Assembly: GCF_000348985.1 (NCBI RefSeq)
Contig: NC_035930.1
Location: forward strand, 124,001 to 188,000
Origin: Huiozyma naganishii CBS 8797
Taxonomy: Eukaryota; Ascomycota; Saccharomycetes; Saccharomycetales; Saccharomycetaceae
Direction of reading: 5' to 3'
Length of the DNA: 64,000 bases
Numbering within the stretch: position 1 is the stretch's first letter; every line of letters begins with the position of its first letter. Below, one piece after another: positions 55,526-64,000 of the stretch. A model generated the notes under the pieces. It saw nothing but the letters and a program-made list of their open reading frames with translations. It searched no databases and was not told the DNA's origin. The translations under genes and the position numbers were made by a program.

Positions 55526-56212
55526 TTACTTATGCATGAATCTATAAACGGACAAGACCTCCCATCCTGCCTTTCTATGCTCTATCAGTTCTATATCCCA
55601 GCTAGGATCTTCTTGCATTATTTTTTGGACAAGTTGCTCTGGTTTGTTTCGGGCACAGAACAAAATGTATGCAACGCCTTTCGGCGAGAGTACCGTTTCC
55701 AAGGAGTCCAGAACCTTCCCAGTAATCTCCATCCCATCAACGCCTCCCAGCAGAGCTAGGTCTAGCCACTGGTCGATATTCTCCTTTGTATCTGGGATCT
55801 CTGGAACCTCCTCTGCTGGAACGTACGGTGGATTGAACACTAACAAATCAACCTGTTTGTCTCTCAAACCCGTTGTTAAATCGCTCTGTACCGGTTCCAA
55901 ATACCCTGAATGGCCATTTTCTTTTATACAGTTATTTAGTGTTGCCGTCTGTAAAGTACCTTCAAGCGCCCATGGGTTGATATCCAGAGCCAGATACAGT
56001 GCCCCATTGTGACTCGGTATATTATTCTGCATCATGAATGTCGTTACAATCCCAGAGCCGGGTCCCAGCTCACATACTATTGCCAGATTGCCATCGAATC
56101 TCGTCTGCAAAAATTGTAAATCTTTCTCCAAGGAATCTAGGAGAAGAAAACTATCCTCTGCCGGCTCATAAACTTTCTCATAATCGCACTTTACATATGG
56201 TGTGGGTAACAT
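55526..56212 (-). CDS. MTQ2: eRF1 methyltransferase Mtq2
   Basis: A 228-residue class I methyltransferase (221 in S. cerevisiae). With Trm112 it methylates the Gln of the GGQ motif of translation release factor Sup45. The SAM-binding loop is ELGPGSG at 48-54, the acidic residue after strand 2 lies in ALDINP, and the catalytic NPPY is at 127-130. It is divergent from RUB1 and convergent with DOP1, as in S. cerevisiae. Confidence 0.96.
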   Translation of the reverse strand: MLPTPYVKCDYEKVYEPAEDSFLLLDSLEKDLQFLQTRFDGNLAIVCELGPGSGIVTTFMMQNNIPSHNGALYLALDINPWALEGTLQTATLNNCIKENGHSGYLEPVQSDLTTGLRDKQVDLLVFNPPYVPAEEVPEIPDTKENIDQWLDLALLGGVDGMEITGKVLDSLETVLSPKGVAYILFCARNKPEQLVQKIMQEDPSWDIELIEHRKAGWEVLSVYRFMHK

Positions 56213-56435
56213 CGCTACAGAAATCCTCTACGTCACACACAGCTTTTGTCTAACTTATCGACCTCAACTCCAGAAACTCATACTGCTGATCGGTTTCACA
56301 GCCAAAAAAAAAAATAATTGGGAAAATTGAACAAATCTCAAAACCTTCCCATACAAAGATTGAAGGCTGTATAACGCTGTTCAACTGGTAAATCGGTTCC
56401 TCTCTAGCCTTATAGAAATACACCAAAACTGGACT

Positions 56436-56768
56436 ATGATTGTGAAGGTGAAAACACTGACAGGGAAGGAGATCCCTGTGGAACTGGAGGCGTCTGACAA
56501 AGTGTACCGTGTAAAGGAACTGCTAGAGGAGAAAAGAAGGGATCCCACCATCGCAGCAGAGACTGATATTCCAGGGGAAACAAATGTATGTGTCAAATGG
56601 GTACCTGTGGGACTGACGTGTCTCACCCGCTCACTCTTTTTTCTGCTCCGTATCTCTTATACTAACAAACTAATATCACACAGCGACGATGAACAAACGA
56701 TAAGCTCTGCCAAGTTGGTGGACGGCATGCAGCTTCATTTAGTCCTGACTCTCAGAGGCGGCTTTTAA
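56436..56768 (+). CDS. RUB1: NEDD8-like modifier Rub1, intron-containing, frame broken by one extra base
   Basis: A ubiquitin-fold modifier that is attached to cullins. Exon 1 is 56436-56585 and exon 2 is 56684-56768. Joined, they give 235 nt, one base too many for the 77-residue protein plus stop. The first ~33 codons read correctly (MIVKVKTLTGKEIPVELE). After LLEEK the Rub1 homology (EGIPPSQQRLIFQGKQI) moves to the +1 frame at an AAAA run (56532-56535) where three A are expected. Exon 2 then continues in the correct frame to HLVLTLRGGF, with the Gly-Gly needed for conjugation followed by one residue to be trimmed by Yuh1. Everything except that base is preserved, so a sequence error, a very recent mutation or ribosomal frameshifting are all possible. 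Confidence 0.9.
   Translation: MIVKVKTLTGKEIPVELEASDKVYRVKELLEEKRRDPTIAAETDIPGETNVCVKWVPVGLTCLTRSLFFLLRISYTNKLISHSDDEQTISSAKLVDGMQLHLVLTLRGGF
56586..56683 (+). other. RUB1: Spliceosomal intron of RUB1
   Basis: A 98-bp intron with the consensus 5' site GTATGT at 56586, branch point TACTAAC at 56660-56666 and 3' site CACAG ending at 56683, 17 nt after the branch-point motif. It splits the Ile codon of GKQ-Ile-DD; S. cerevisiae RUB1 also has an intron. Confidence 0.96.
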
Positions 56769-57041
56769 GAAGCACCCGTAACAGTACCAGACGTGTCGCT
56801 CAGGGTACGCCCCAGTTCCCGGACACACGTATATACGAAGGCAGCTACGTACTGATATATAACGGTATTATGTATATGGTCACCCCTCATTTTGATAGCG
56901 CCGTTTGCATTTATCTCCTCACAGTTCAGATCTGCACACATTAAGATATAATATATATATATAATGGGTGTCGAAGAGGGATATGAGTCAACGTACCCTT
57001 GGACTGGAGTGGGATGGTAGCAGTGATAGAGTAGTAGCGAG

Positions 57042-59225
57042 ATGTCTTTCCCGGTAGAGATACTCACGAACATCGTCGAATGCAACGAAGATAGCGTTGG
57101 GACGCTTATCTCCTGGGCGCACATATCAAATTACTATAAGCACGTCATTAGTCATCGGATTGGTATAGTCACCGTAGTGGACGGCCCGAATGAGTTGCAA
57201 GATATCCTGGGCTATCAGATACTTGTGTCCACAGGAAACCACGTTGTGGTGAGCACGGACCAGGACAGTAGTGCTAATGCGGAGATCTTGAAGGGGTTTT
57301 GTCCCCTGTTTGGAAATCTGTTGCTCGTGGTAGACTCACAGAGGAGATACAGCGAGGTGTTGAGCAATTTGCTTGGTGTTGTGGCACATTCGTGCCAACA
57401 ACATGCCACTGTCTCCGTTTTGTATAGGACCAGGACAAATTTTTTGAGTAAGCTATATTTCGCCGAGTTCAAAAGGTGTTGTGCCATTTTGAACTTGGCA
57501 GAACTGTACGTTATAGGTGAGAATGGTATCTCACTGGATGACACCATGTGCGATATTGAGAATCTGTTTGCAAGAGTGTATCTAAATGATGTCGAGAGCA
57601 TTTACTCCTTAGATCTATTGAACGCTCGAAATCCACTAATCGCACCGGGACTGGAAATGATTAAAAACATCAACTTTGACTCACAAGTGGTCCGGCTCGA
57701 CCAATTTCTGGGCGGAATACCAAACTTAAAATACATCGGTTCTGTCAAGTTCCCATTGGGAAGTTCTGATTGTACCACTTATGTTCTTCCAGCCTGTGAT
57801 GTAATATCCTTCACGGAGTTCAATTCAGGAGTCGCCTACCCTATCATTGACGGTAAGCAAGTGAGGAAGGAAGTTGCCATAACAACTTCTTTGCGTACGC
57901 GAGATCCAGAGTTTACTTCCCTGTGTCTTCCACAGGTAGAGACGATGACGCTAAGTATGCCCGGGATTGCCAGTTACCAGTGGACAAGATTTCAAAGCTG
58001 CCAATTTGGTAATTTGATGAATTTGAACTGCGATGCAGCAATCATTCCTTGGGAGGACTTGAGTTTTATTAATGGGACAATAAAGCACCTATCCATAAAA
58101 CTGTACAGTAAAGAACAACTCGAATGGTTGGAGAGTTGTCCTTTCATAATCAAAGACCTTGAAATATTTTCTAATCGCAAGATACAAATGGGGAACGAAG
58201 CCAAAAGATTATTCAATGTGAAGGCAAGCTCCCTAACAATCAAATTAGAAAGTTTGGAACAATTTAAACTATTTCAAGATGTGATAGTGCCCCTTGTGAA
58301 GGCGAACAATATTCGGCATCTGAACATAACGGTTGGTATGAACAGCCTGCTGGACTCGGTGACAAGTAGTGTAGTACCCCGAAGAGAGTTGGGCTTAGAG
58401 TCAGAGGATAGCACAATAATTTCTCGTCTTCCACCTCTAGAGTCACTAACCATTCTATCGGAAGAGAGGGATGCTTTGGATTATATGGGTTTATCATCTC
58501 AACAGCAACAAGTGTTCCTGTTGCACCAACAAAGAAGGAGGAGCAGTGCAACAGCTAGTGAGAATATTCTTAAGAACATCCCCAACATGGTTGATTGTGG
58601 TACATCATCGCAAATGTGTGGAATGAGCTTCTTCGAAACTCAAGATAGTGGAAATTCACAAAGAAAACTAAGTATGTCTGGCGTGTCATCAAGTATGGCA
58701 AGCCAAAATAGGAAGAGACATTCATCGGTTGGCTCTTTGTTTTCGAATCTTTCGCATCTCTCCACAGGAGAAATCGCCATCGATGACAACGATGATGAGG
58801 TGATCGTCTTTGAACCGGCCGGCAGTCACTGTGGCATAGTGACCACCAATATTAACGCACTCGAGTCCTGCATGATATCTCTGAAAAGTTTTGTGACTCT
58901 GCCGCTGTTGAGAGTTTTGGTAATGCCGGAAGAAGAGAAGATAACTGGCCCAGCAGTTTCTGATGTTGGAAATAGGATCATAGATCTACTACATTATCCA
59001 TATCGAATGAAATTTCCGACAGTCTACATTAAACACATTCAAATAATGGTTGACTTTAAGAATAAACGGATTACCAATACAGTCGGCCAGAAAGAAAAGG
59101 AGCAATTCTTAAGGAAATTAGGGACGTATTTAGAGTCAAAAGGGTGTGTTTTACCTGTATTGACCAATTTAGGTTTGGATCAGACAAGTAGTAAAGTTGA
59201 GAAGTCTGTCCTCATTAATTTTTAA
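57042..59225 (+). CDS. F-box-like protein of unknown function
   Basis: A 727-residue protein I do not recognise. The N-terminus (FPVEILTNIVECNEDSVGTLISWAHISNYYKHVI) resembles an F-box, the Skp1-binding helix pair of SCF ubiquitin ligases; leucine-rich irregular repeats with alternating strands (LTIKLESL, LPPLESLTIL, LKNIPNM) could form an LRR-like solenoid. A Ser/Gln-rich loop is inserted at ~500-600. No membrane segment is seen. It lies between RUB1 and HPR1, which are neighbours in S. cerevisiae, so the gene is either lost there or gained here. The ATG at 57042 gives a start at the expected place of the F-box. Function is inference only. Confidence 0.75.
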   Translation: MSFPVEILTNIVECNEDSVGTLISWAHISNYYKHVISHRIGIVTVVDGPNELQDILGYQILVSTGNHVVVSTDQDSSANAEILKGFCPLFGNLLLVVDSQRRYSEVLSNLLGVVAHSCQQHATVSVLYRTRTNFLSKLYFAEFKRCCAILNLAELYVIGENGISLDDTMCDIENLFARVYLNDVESIYSLDLLNARNPLIAPGLEMIKNINFDSQVVRLDQFLGGIPNLKYIGSVKFPLGSSDCTTYVLPACDVISFTEFNSGVAYPIIDGKQVRKEVAITTSLRTRDPEFTSLCLPQVETMTLSMPGIASYQWTRFQSCQFGNLMNLNCDAAIIPWEDLSFINGTIKHLSIKLYSKEQLEWLESCPFIIKDLEIFSNRKIQMGNEAKRLFNVKASSLTIKLESLEQFKLFQDVIVPLVKANNIRHLNITVGMNSLLDSVTSSVVPRRELGLESEDSTIISRLPPLESLTILSEERDALDYMGLSSQQQQVFLLHQQRRRSSATASENILKNIPNMVDCGTSSQMCGMSFFETQDSGNSQRKLSMSGVSSSMASQNRKRHSSVGSLFSNLSHLSTGEIAIDDNDDEVIVFEPAGSHCGIVTTNINALESCMISLKSFVTLPLLRVLVMPEEEKITGPAVSDVGNRIIDLLHYPYRMKFPTVYIKHIQIMVDFKNKRITNTVGQKEKEQFLRKLGTYLESKGCVLPVLTNLGLDQTSSKVEKSVLINF

Positions 59226-59695
59226 ACATTCATCATATTCGTCATTATTATTTTTAGGATTTTCAGTTTCTGTAAGGAATAGGTCAAACAATTATTTAAA
59301 TACCAACCATCAAAAAAACAATTTTAAGAACAAAAAACTATGTATCAAGTAGGGACGTACATAATACCCACACACATTCGAATAGAGACCCTCTCTTAAC
59401 AGAGCTTAATGTACTCTTACAGGGTTCTTAGTAACTTCCACCAGTGGCAATAAAATAATAATAAAATTTTCAATGGAATGTCACCAGATATATAGCTGGA
59501 AACTCATAAGCTTGTTCATAAACACTGCAATTTTTTAAAGGTCATATTTAAATGCTAACAGAAAGTGAGAAATTTACAATTACATGATTCTTATTTTTTC
59601 TACTAGCAAGTACACCTGATTATCGTACCCACTACTTTCTCAATCTCTTAAAGATTTGAATAATAAATGCACTATTAATGTTCCTACCCTTTCAA
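59226..59695. other. Intergenic between converging genes
   Basis: A 470-bp AT-rich gap between the 3' ends of the F-box-like gene and HPR1. It carries several AATAAA-like and TATATA stretches that could serve 3' processing of both transcripts. Nothing coding was seen. Confidence 0.5.
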
Positions 59696-61870
59696 TTATG
59701 AAGTGGTTTCACGGGGTTCTTCTGAGATACCTTCTGATGATTCTTTTGGTTTTTCCACTTCAGCGCTATCTTCTTTCGCATCACCCTTGGGCTGGTTATG
59801 TTTGAGGGTCCCATTTTCATCTGAAACAGCATCTGTTTGATTAGAATCAACAATGGCAAGGTTGGGCTCATCTACCTCTGTTTTGAGTTTTTTATCATCT
59901 TTTACTTCATTCTCTTCCTCTAATTTCCGCTTGCGAGTTTGCCGTTCTTCCTTGCTCTTTCTTGCCAAAGCAAGCCTTTCAATATGCGGCTTTTTGATAT
60001 TGGCCAACAATTCATCCCTCAGCTTTTTTTTCTCCTGTTCTGATTTTTGCGCAAACGAACTGTCAAATAGTCCCCTCAATCCAACTGTTTCATCCATTTT
60101 GCTGAATTCAAAGAGATATCTAGGTCTTAAACTACGCAAAATTTGCCATTGCTTAACAATTTCTCCACTTGTTTCATCCTCCTCCAATGACCCTTCACAT
60201 TTTTGTTTCAAGTTTTCATAAAGTTCTTGAGGCTTCAAAACGTCAGATTTCACAGCATCCAATCCACTAGGGATTTTCCAAATATTATTCACCTGTTTGT
60301 TTCCCATTTTTATGAATCCGAATTTCTTAAATGAGTAATCTACTGGAACCGATTCCTTCGATACCGTTGGGAGCGCAAAACCTTGAAAGGCTTTGAAATT
60401 TTCTATTTTCTGGGTCAATGAATGGTCATTCTGTCTTATCAAATCCACAATGATGTTATTAAATGTGGGGTCTCTAAAAGAATAGAATGTGGTGACACGC
60501 CTTTCGCAGATATGCTTGCAAAACAAAATGCTTTTTTCGATTTCATTTGGACTTAGTTTATCAAAATGGATAAATTTGAGGGTATCCTCTTTCTGACACA
60601 CATTTTTGTAAAGCTCTTTCACGTTTGGATTTGTCAAAAGTCTCTCCACCATATTAAGGGAGAATACTAACTGTAGTACAAACTGCTTTCTGTAGTAATC
60701 GTTTTCCGTCTTGGTTATTTGATTATAGAATGTACTTGGATTTGACATATTCAGGTCAAACACAGTAGGTCTCATAATTTTGTCGTTCCCCAAGACCGAT
60801 ATGACGTTGTCCCAAAGCTCTTGTTGTTTGTTTTTAACTGCATCAGAGGTCTTCAAGTAATTTGGGGTTTTTGAGTTGATAACTGTAAAATCACTAAAAA
60901 AGTTCTCATTCAATTTTTCCAGCGAGGCTAAGTTCTTCTTGTGTATGTTTTTGGCGGTCTTGTAAAATTCAGATTCATAGTCAAATAACGCGTCCAAAAA
61001 TGGCGACACTGTCCTTTCCACTTCGCGTTTGAAGTCGAAAGGTTTAAAGGCAAACTCAAGAGGGCATGTCAAAAGCTTATCGAACACAAATTTATAGTCA
61101 CTTGCCATCTTTTCTTTAGCCGTAGCCGGTTTAGTCGATGAGACGGGCTTATTCCAAGGATTACCGGAGTGCTGATTCCGTGAAACACTGGAGGATCTGT
61201 TGAAGTTAGACTCTTCTGCAAACGGTAACAATTCAGAGATAAATTTTTCAAGGTTATATTTCATTTTGTAGTGTGCAGGAGTGTTCAAGCTTATGTTGTA
61301 CCTAATAATACTCAGCATTTCGTTCCATCGGCGCAATTTCTCAGCAACTGGTGGTTTGTAGCTGATCAAACGAGATAGCCCATCGAATTCTTCATTAACA
61401 CGGTTGCCTCCCATTTGAAACCATTTCAGGCGCGATTCTGCATATGGCCAAAAATGGAGTAATTCACTGCTCCAATCAAGAAGCTCAATTGGAAAGCCAA
61501 ATAGAGTAAAATAAGCATTAATCCAGCTATCAGGGTTTTTCCTAAATGCCCTAGAATGTAAACAGAAGTCTAGTATAGTAGCGGTAAACACCAATTTGTG
61601 TGAATAGTCATCGTTTTCTGTGGTAGTCATCAAGTTATCCGATACAGCTTTTTTCAATGTCACGTCGATAAGTTCATCAAAATTAGTTTCCAAAAGATCT
61701 TGATGTTTTAAAAGAGGGTCCCAACTAAAATTCAAAAGACTTTCTGGAAAAAAATTCTTTTCTAGTGGAACAGTCAATATATTTTTGGTATCAGTTTCTT
61801 TAATTAGTTTGTCAATTTCATCTGAGAAGTATTCACTGCAATTTTGAGTCAAACTTTCCAGGTTCACCAT
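59696..61870 (-). CDS. HPR1: THO complex subunit Hpr1
   Basis: A 724-residue homologue of THOC1 (752 in S. cerevisiae). Hpr1 is part of THO/TREX, which couples transcription elongation to mRNP packaging and export and suppresses R-loop-driven recombination. Matching blocks include FWPYAESRLKWFQMGG, PVAEKLRRWNEML, EESNFNRSSSVS, DYYRKQFVLQL, FGFIKMGNKQVNNIWKIPSGLD and IVKQWQILRSLRPRYLFEF. The C-terminal ~100 residues are Lys/Glu-rich and disordered, as in S. cerevisiae. It runs in the same direction as RGP1, which matches the S. cerevisiae order. Confidence 0.95.
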   Translation of the reverse strand: MVNLESLTQNCSEYFSDEIDKLIKETDTKNILTVPLEKNFFPESLLNFSWDPLLKHQDLLETNFDELIDVTLKKAVSDNLMTTTENDDYSHKLVFTATILDFCLHSRAFRKNPDSWINAYFTLFGFPIELLDWSSELLHFWPYAESRLKWFQMGGNRVNEEFDGLSRLISYKPPVAEKLRRWNEMLSIIRYNISLNTPAHYKMKYNLEKFISELLPFAEESNFNRSSSVSRNQHSGNPWNKPVSSTKPATAKEKMASDYKFVFDKLLTCPLEFAFKPFDFKREVERTVSPFLDALFDYESEFYKTAKNIHKKNLASLEKLNENFFSDFTVINSKTPNYLKTSDAVKNKQQELWDNVISVLGNDKIMRPTVFDLNMSNPSTFYNQITKTENDYYRKQFVLQLVFSLNMVERLLTNPNVKELYKNVCQKEDTLKFIHFDKLSPNEIEKSILFCKHICERRVTTFYSFRDPTFNNIIVDLIRQNDHSLTQKIENFKAFQGFALPTVSKESVPVDYSFKKFGFIKMGNKQVNNIWKIPSGLDAVKSDVLKPQELYENLKQKCEGSLEEDETSGEIVKQWQILRSLRPRYLFEFSKMDETVGLRGLFDSSFAQKSEQEKKKLRDELLANIKKPHIERLALARKSKEERQTRKRKLEEENEVKDDKKLKTEVDEPNLAIVDSNQTDAVSDENGTLKHNQPKGDAKEDSAEVEKPKESSEGISEEPRETTS

Positions 61871-62221
61871 CTTCCTAGATTAATCTGTTTAAATTCAAAG
61901 AGGGAAGAAAGGTAGGTAAAAAGCACACAGATGGAGAGCAATCAACAAAGACCTCCAATAGTTCTCGATTTATCAGATATTACTCAATTGGAGTGTAAGT
62001 AGATGACTTTTTTCTTTGAACTCCTCTACAGCTTTAATGTCAGTTCAAAAAGTTCATTAGAATCATGTATAGAAATAATAATAATAAATAAGACAGGGTA
62101 ACGAATACAACTTTTCAGCTGGATGCTCTGTCGAAGGACACAATGTGCGTGAACAAATAGATACTACGAGAAAGAGCACTATCAGGGTGGTTTTTTGCAT
62201 AGAAATATACAATGAGTACAT
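61871..62221. other. Intergenic between RGP1 and HPR1
   Basis: A 351-bp gap, upstream of HPR1 and downstream of RGP1. On the plus strand it contains a short ATG frame with a splice-donor match, listed separately. Confidence 0.5.
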
Positions 62222-62325
62222 TTACCAGCCTCCAAAATTCTTGGATGACGGTAAGATGCATATCGGCATCTTAAAAGAAAACTCCTCACCTTCCATAGTT
62301 TTCTTTGAGTGATAGAGGGCGCCCT
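61931..62325 (+). CDS. Possible small spliced gene antisense to the RGP1 end
   Basis: An ATG at 61931 opens 23 codons (MESNQQRPPIVLDLSDI...) that end in TAG at 62000. At 61995 there is a GTAAGT donor; an AG acceptor (TTTTCAG) ends at 62118, with a weak branch site (GGGTAAC) 16 nt before it. Removing these 124 nt joins the frame to a stretch open for about 68 more codons (GCSVEGHNVREQIDTTRKST...), running antisense into the RGP1 3' end. The product matches nothing I know, and the branch site is poor. Treat as a hypothesis. Confidence 0.2.
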
Positions 62326-64000
62326 TTTTATCTTCGTAGAATTGGAACAAGTTTTGTCCATCGTCACTTTCCCTTCTATCAATTAGGATGAATTGGAACG
62401 ATAGGACCCACTTCAATTCAAAAATATTGGTTCTGAATTGACTGGATATTTGATTCCTAGGGGTTCTTGGAATGAGTAACTTCAAAGGTATGCTCTGGCA
62501 TTCGTCGTAGCAAACTGACCTAGCGTCGCTTACATTGTGGTAAAACGGCCTGACCTGTTCTGATTGCAGCACATATGTTTTGTTCAAAAGCTCTGCAGAT
62601 TCTAGGGAAACGTTGACAGCACTGATTTTGAATCCCGTATGCGGTTCAGGGTATATGACCAGATCGATGTCGTCATTGGTCGTGTAGAACAATTTAGAGA
62701 AACCGATCTTGGCAATCAAAGTGCCGTTTCTGTTGATGACGTAACTACGTTGCAGGCTTGAATCCAGTTGTGAAATTAGTGTCTTGGGATTCCCGTTCTC
62801 TTGGTCTTGTTTCATGAGTTTTTTTGATAAATTTTTGGGGATTGATCTTTTGAGGCCCATAATGTTATCTCGCGTCGTACTACTTGGTTTTATACCAGCA
62901 TCTCCAGTTTCGAACGGATCCTCATTGGTCTCACTGTCTTCCGCATTACCGAACTGTACCTCCAACTGTTTATCGACTAGTTGGTCAATATCCATCGCAC
63001 CAACCTTATTATCCTCAACAAGTTCGATGAATTTTTGCTTCATTAGTTTAATCGTATCATTGGACAACTTATCGTTCAGTAGATTACCGGAACTTCTCCG
63101 TGTAAACATGGACGCACTTGAAGGGGACCTTTTTTGCTTCACATTTACCTCCTTGATGGTCCCCGGTTGCATAATTGTGGGCACTTTATCTACCATTGCG
63201 GTGTACTGACCGCTATTACTATCCACGAATGGGGCTATTGTTATTGGGATTCTTGTCTTGTACGGGACGATTTCATCGTGAGACAAGGTGCTGACTCCAA
63301 ACTGGAGTGAATAATTGACGGCAACATTTCTAGAGTGTGTGTAGCTCGGGCATAGGTCCACTGGAAGCTTAGTTGACTTGAAATGGAACGTTTTCACTTC
63401 ACCAGGTTGTAATGAAATCTCGGAAAACAAGAGAGTCTGCGGTATCAGAAACGTGGGCAATTCTTTGTAATCTTCCGAGTACTGTGCGTTGGAATTATCG
63501 TTCCCTGTGTTTGCTCCTGGTGTTAAGACGTAGCGGCTGTCCAGATTGGCAGTGAACTCGTAGGACGAATTCGAATACTGTGATAATTCGTGCTGCTGGG
63601 TCACTTTGTTCCAGGCGCCAGCACCTTCCAACACATCAAACCCGACTATCTTGGCACCCTTGTTTTGCAATTGGTCCTCTGCAATCACGTCGAGGTTGTA
63701 CTGGAACATTCCTGCAACCTGCACGTACGCTGAGATCAAATCTACCGGTTTATGTTGCCGCAACTGTTTCATGATGAATTGTCTGAACCCCTCTTCGTCT
63801 TCGGTGGTGACATCGGCGGGCAGATCGGTACTTTCACCGTCCGCAGCCTCCGTCTGCTGGGGTCCCTCATCTGCCCTAAATGCACCGAACAAAAATTTCA
63901 TGGACCAAGCAGAGGGGCCCTCAAGTTTACTTTGCTCCTGTTCAGCGGACTCGCCAGCATGCTCTCTGTCCAATCGCTCCTCTATATCCCTATGTAACTG
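62222..64000 (-). CDS. RGP1: Rgp1, subunit of the Ypt6 exchange factor (partial, runs off the right edge)
   Basis: About 592 C-terminal residues are inside the window; the frame is open to base 64000, and no start ATG is reached (the codon at 63973 is TTG). Rgp1 (663 in S. cerevisiae) forms with Ric1 the nucleotide-exchange factor for Rab GTPase Ypt6 at the Golgi, needed for retrograde traffic from endosomes. The sequence has an arrestin-like beta-rich Rgp1 fold, with conserved stretches near LQPGEVKTFHFKSTKLP and the end FKMPICILPSSKNFGGW. An acidic, Ser-rich linker lies in the middle. The call is supported by its place after HPR1, in the same direction, as YDR137W-YDR138W. Confidence 0.9.
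   Translation of the reverse strand, partial: QLHRDIEERLDREHAGESAEQEQSKLEGPSAWSMKFLFGAFRADEGPQQTEAADGESTDLPADVTTEDEEGFRQFIMKQLRQHKPVDLISAYVQVAGMFQYNLDVIAEDQLQNKGAKIVGFDVLEGAGAWNKVTQQHELSQYSNSSYEFTANLDSRYVLTPGANTGNDNSNAQYSEDYKELPTFLIPQTLLFSEISLQPGEVKTFHFKSTKLPVDLCPSYTHSRNVAVNYSLQFGVSTLSHDEIVPYKTRIPITIAPFVDSNSGQYTAMVDKVPTIMQPGTIKEVNVKQKRSPSSASMFTRRSSGNLLNDKLSNDTIKLMKQKFIELVEDNKVGAMDIDQLVDKQLEVQFGNAEDSETNEDPFETGDAGIKPSSTTRDNIMGLKRSIPKNLSKKLMKQDQENGNPKTLISQLDSSLQRSYVINRNGTLIAKIGFSKLFYTTNDDIDLVIYPEPHTGFKISAVNVSLESAELLNKTYVLQSEQVRPFYHNVSDARSVCYDECQSIPLKLLIPRTPRNQISSQFRTNIFELKWVLSFQFILIDRRESDDGQNLFQFYEDKKGALYHSKKTMEGEEFSFKMPICILPSSKNFGGW

Overview
This window is ordinary nuclear chromosome from a budding yeast of the family Saccharomycetaceae. 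Nearly every long reading frame is a close relative of a named Saccharomyces cerevisiae gene, intergenic gaps are short, introns are almost absent (one clear case, in RUB1), and the single tRNA gene is the yeast Val(AAC) form. Gene order is a mosaic of three S. cerevisiae blocks. Bases 1-10400 match the chromosome VII run TIP20-ROG1-MRF1-GPI10-HUL5, with DJP1 (chromosome IX in S. cerevisiae) lying inside it. Bases 10500-42500 match the chromosome XIII run EAR1-ALD2/3-CEP3-MLH1-MME1-PAH1-(MSS11 absent)-INP2-DNF3-HLJ1-YMR160W-ATG16. Bases 42500-64000 match the chromosome IV run TAF12-MKC7-(SAN1 absent)-PEX7-DOP1-MTQ2-RUB1-HPR1-RGP1. Relative orientations are conserved inside each block. The blocks keep the same single track of genes as S. 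cerevisiae, without genes of the sister track interleaved, so I infer a post-whole-genome-duplication yeast. The intermediate GC content would suit a Kazachstania-like species such as K. naganishii, but the species is a guess.

The genes are housekeeping: vesicle tethering and trafficking (TIP20, RGP1, DOP1, DNF3, EAR1), lipid and GPI synthesis (ROG1, PAH1, GPI10), mitochondrial translation termination and transport (MRF1, MME1), protein quality control (HUL5, HLJ1, DJP1), peroxisomes (PEX7, INP2), autophagy (ATG16), DNA repair (MLH1), kinetochore (CEP3), transcription and export (TAF12, HPR1), release-factor methylation (MTQ2), neddylation (RUB1) and aldehyde oxidation (ALD). The MSS11 position is taken by two tandem Alr-type magnesium transporters, one with a much shorter N-terminal region, followed by tRNA-Val. 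The MKC7 position holds two tandem yapsins. A 727-residue F-box-like protein that I cannot match lies between RUB1 and HPR1.

I found no dramatic new system. The observations most worth a second look are local. RUB1 keeps its intron and full homology but carries one extra A in an AAAA run that breaks the frame. The second yapsin has its ATG and signal peptide out of frame at a (TG)6 repeat. The first yapsin has lost its N-terminal catalytic Asp (Asn instead). Further points are an upstream ORF overlapping the DOP1 start, a possible small spliced gene between HPR1 and RGP1, and small unexplained ORFs after PAH1.
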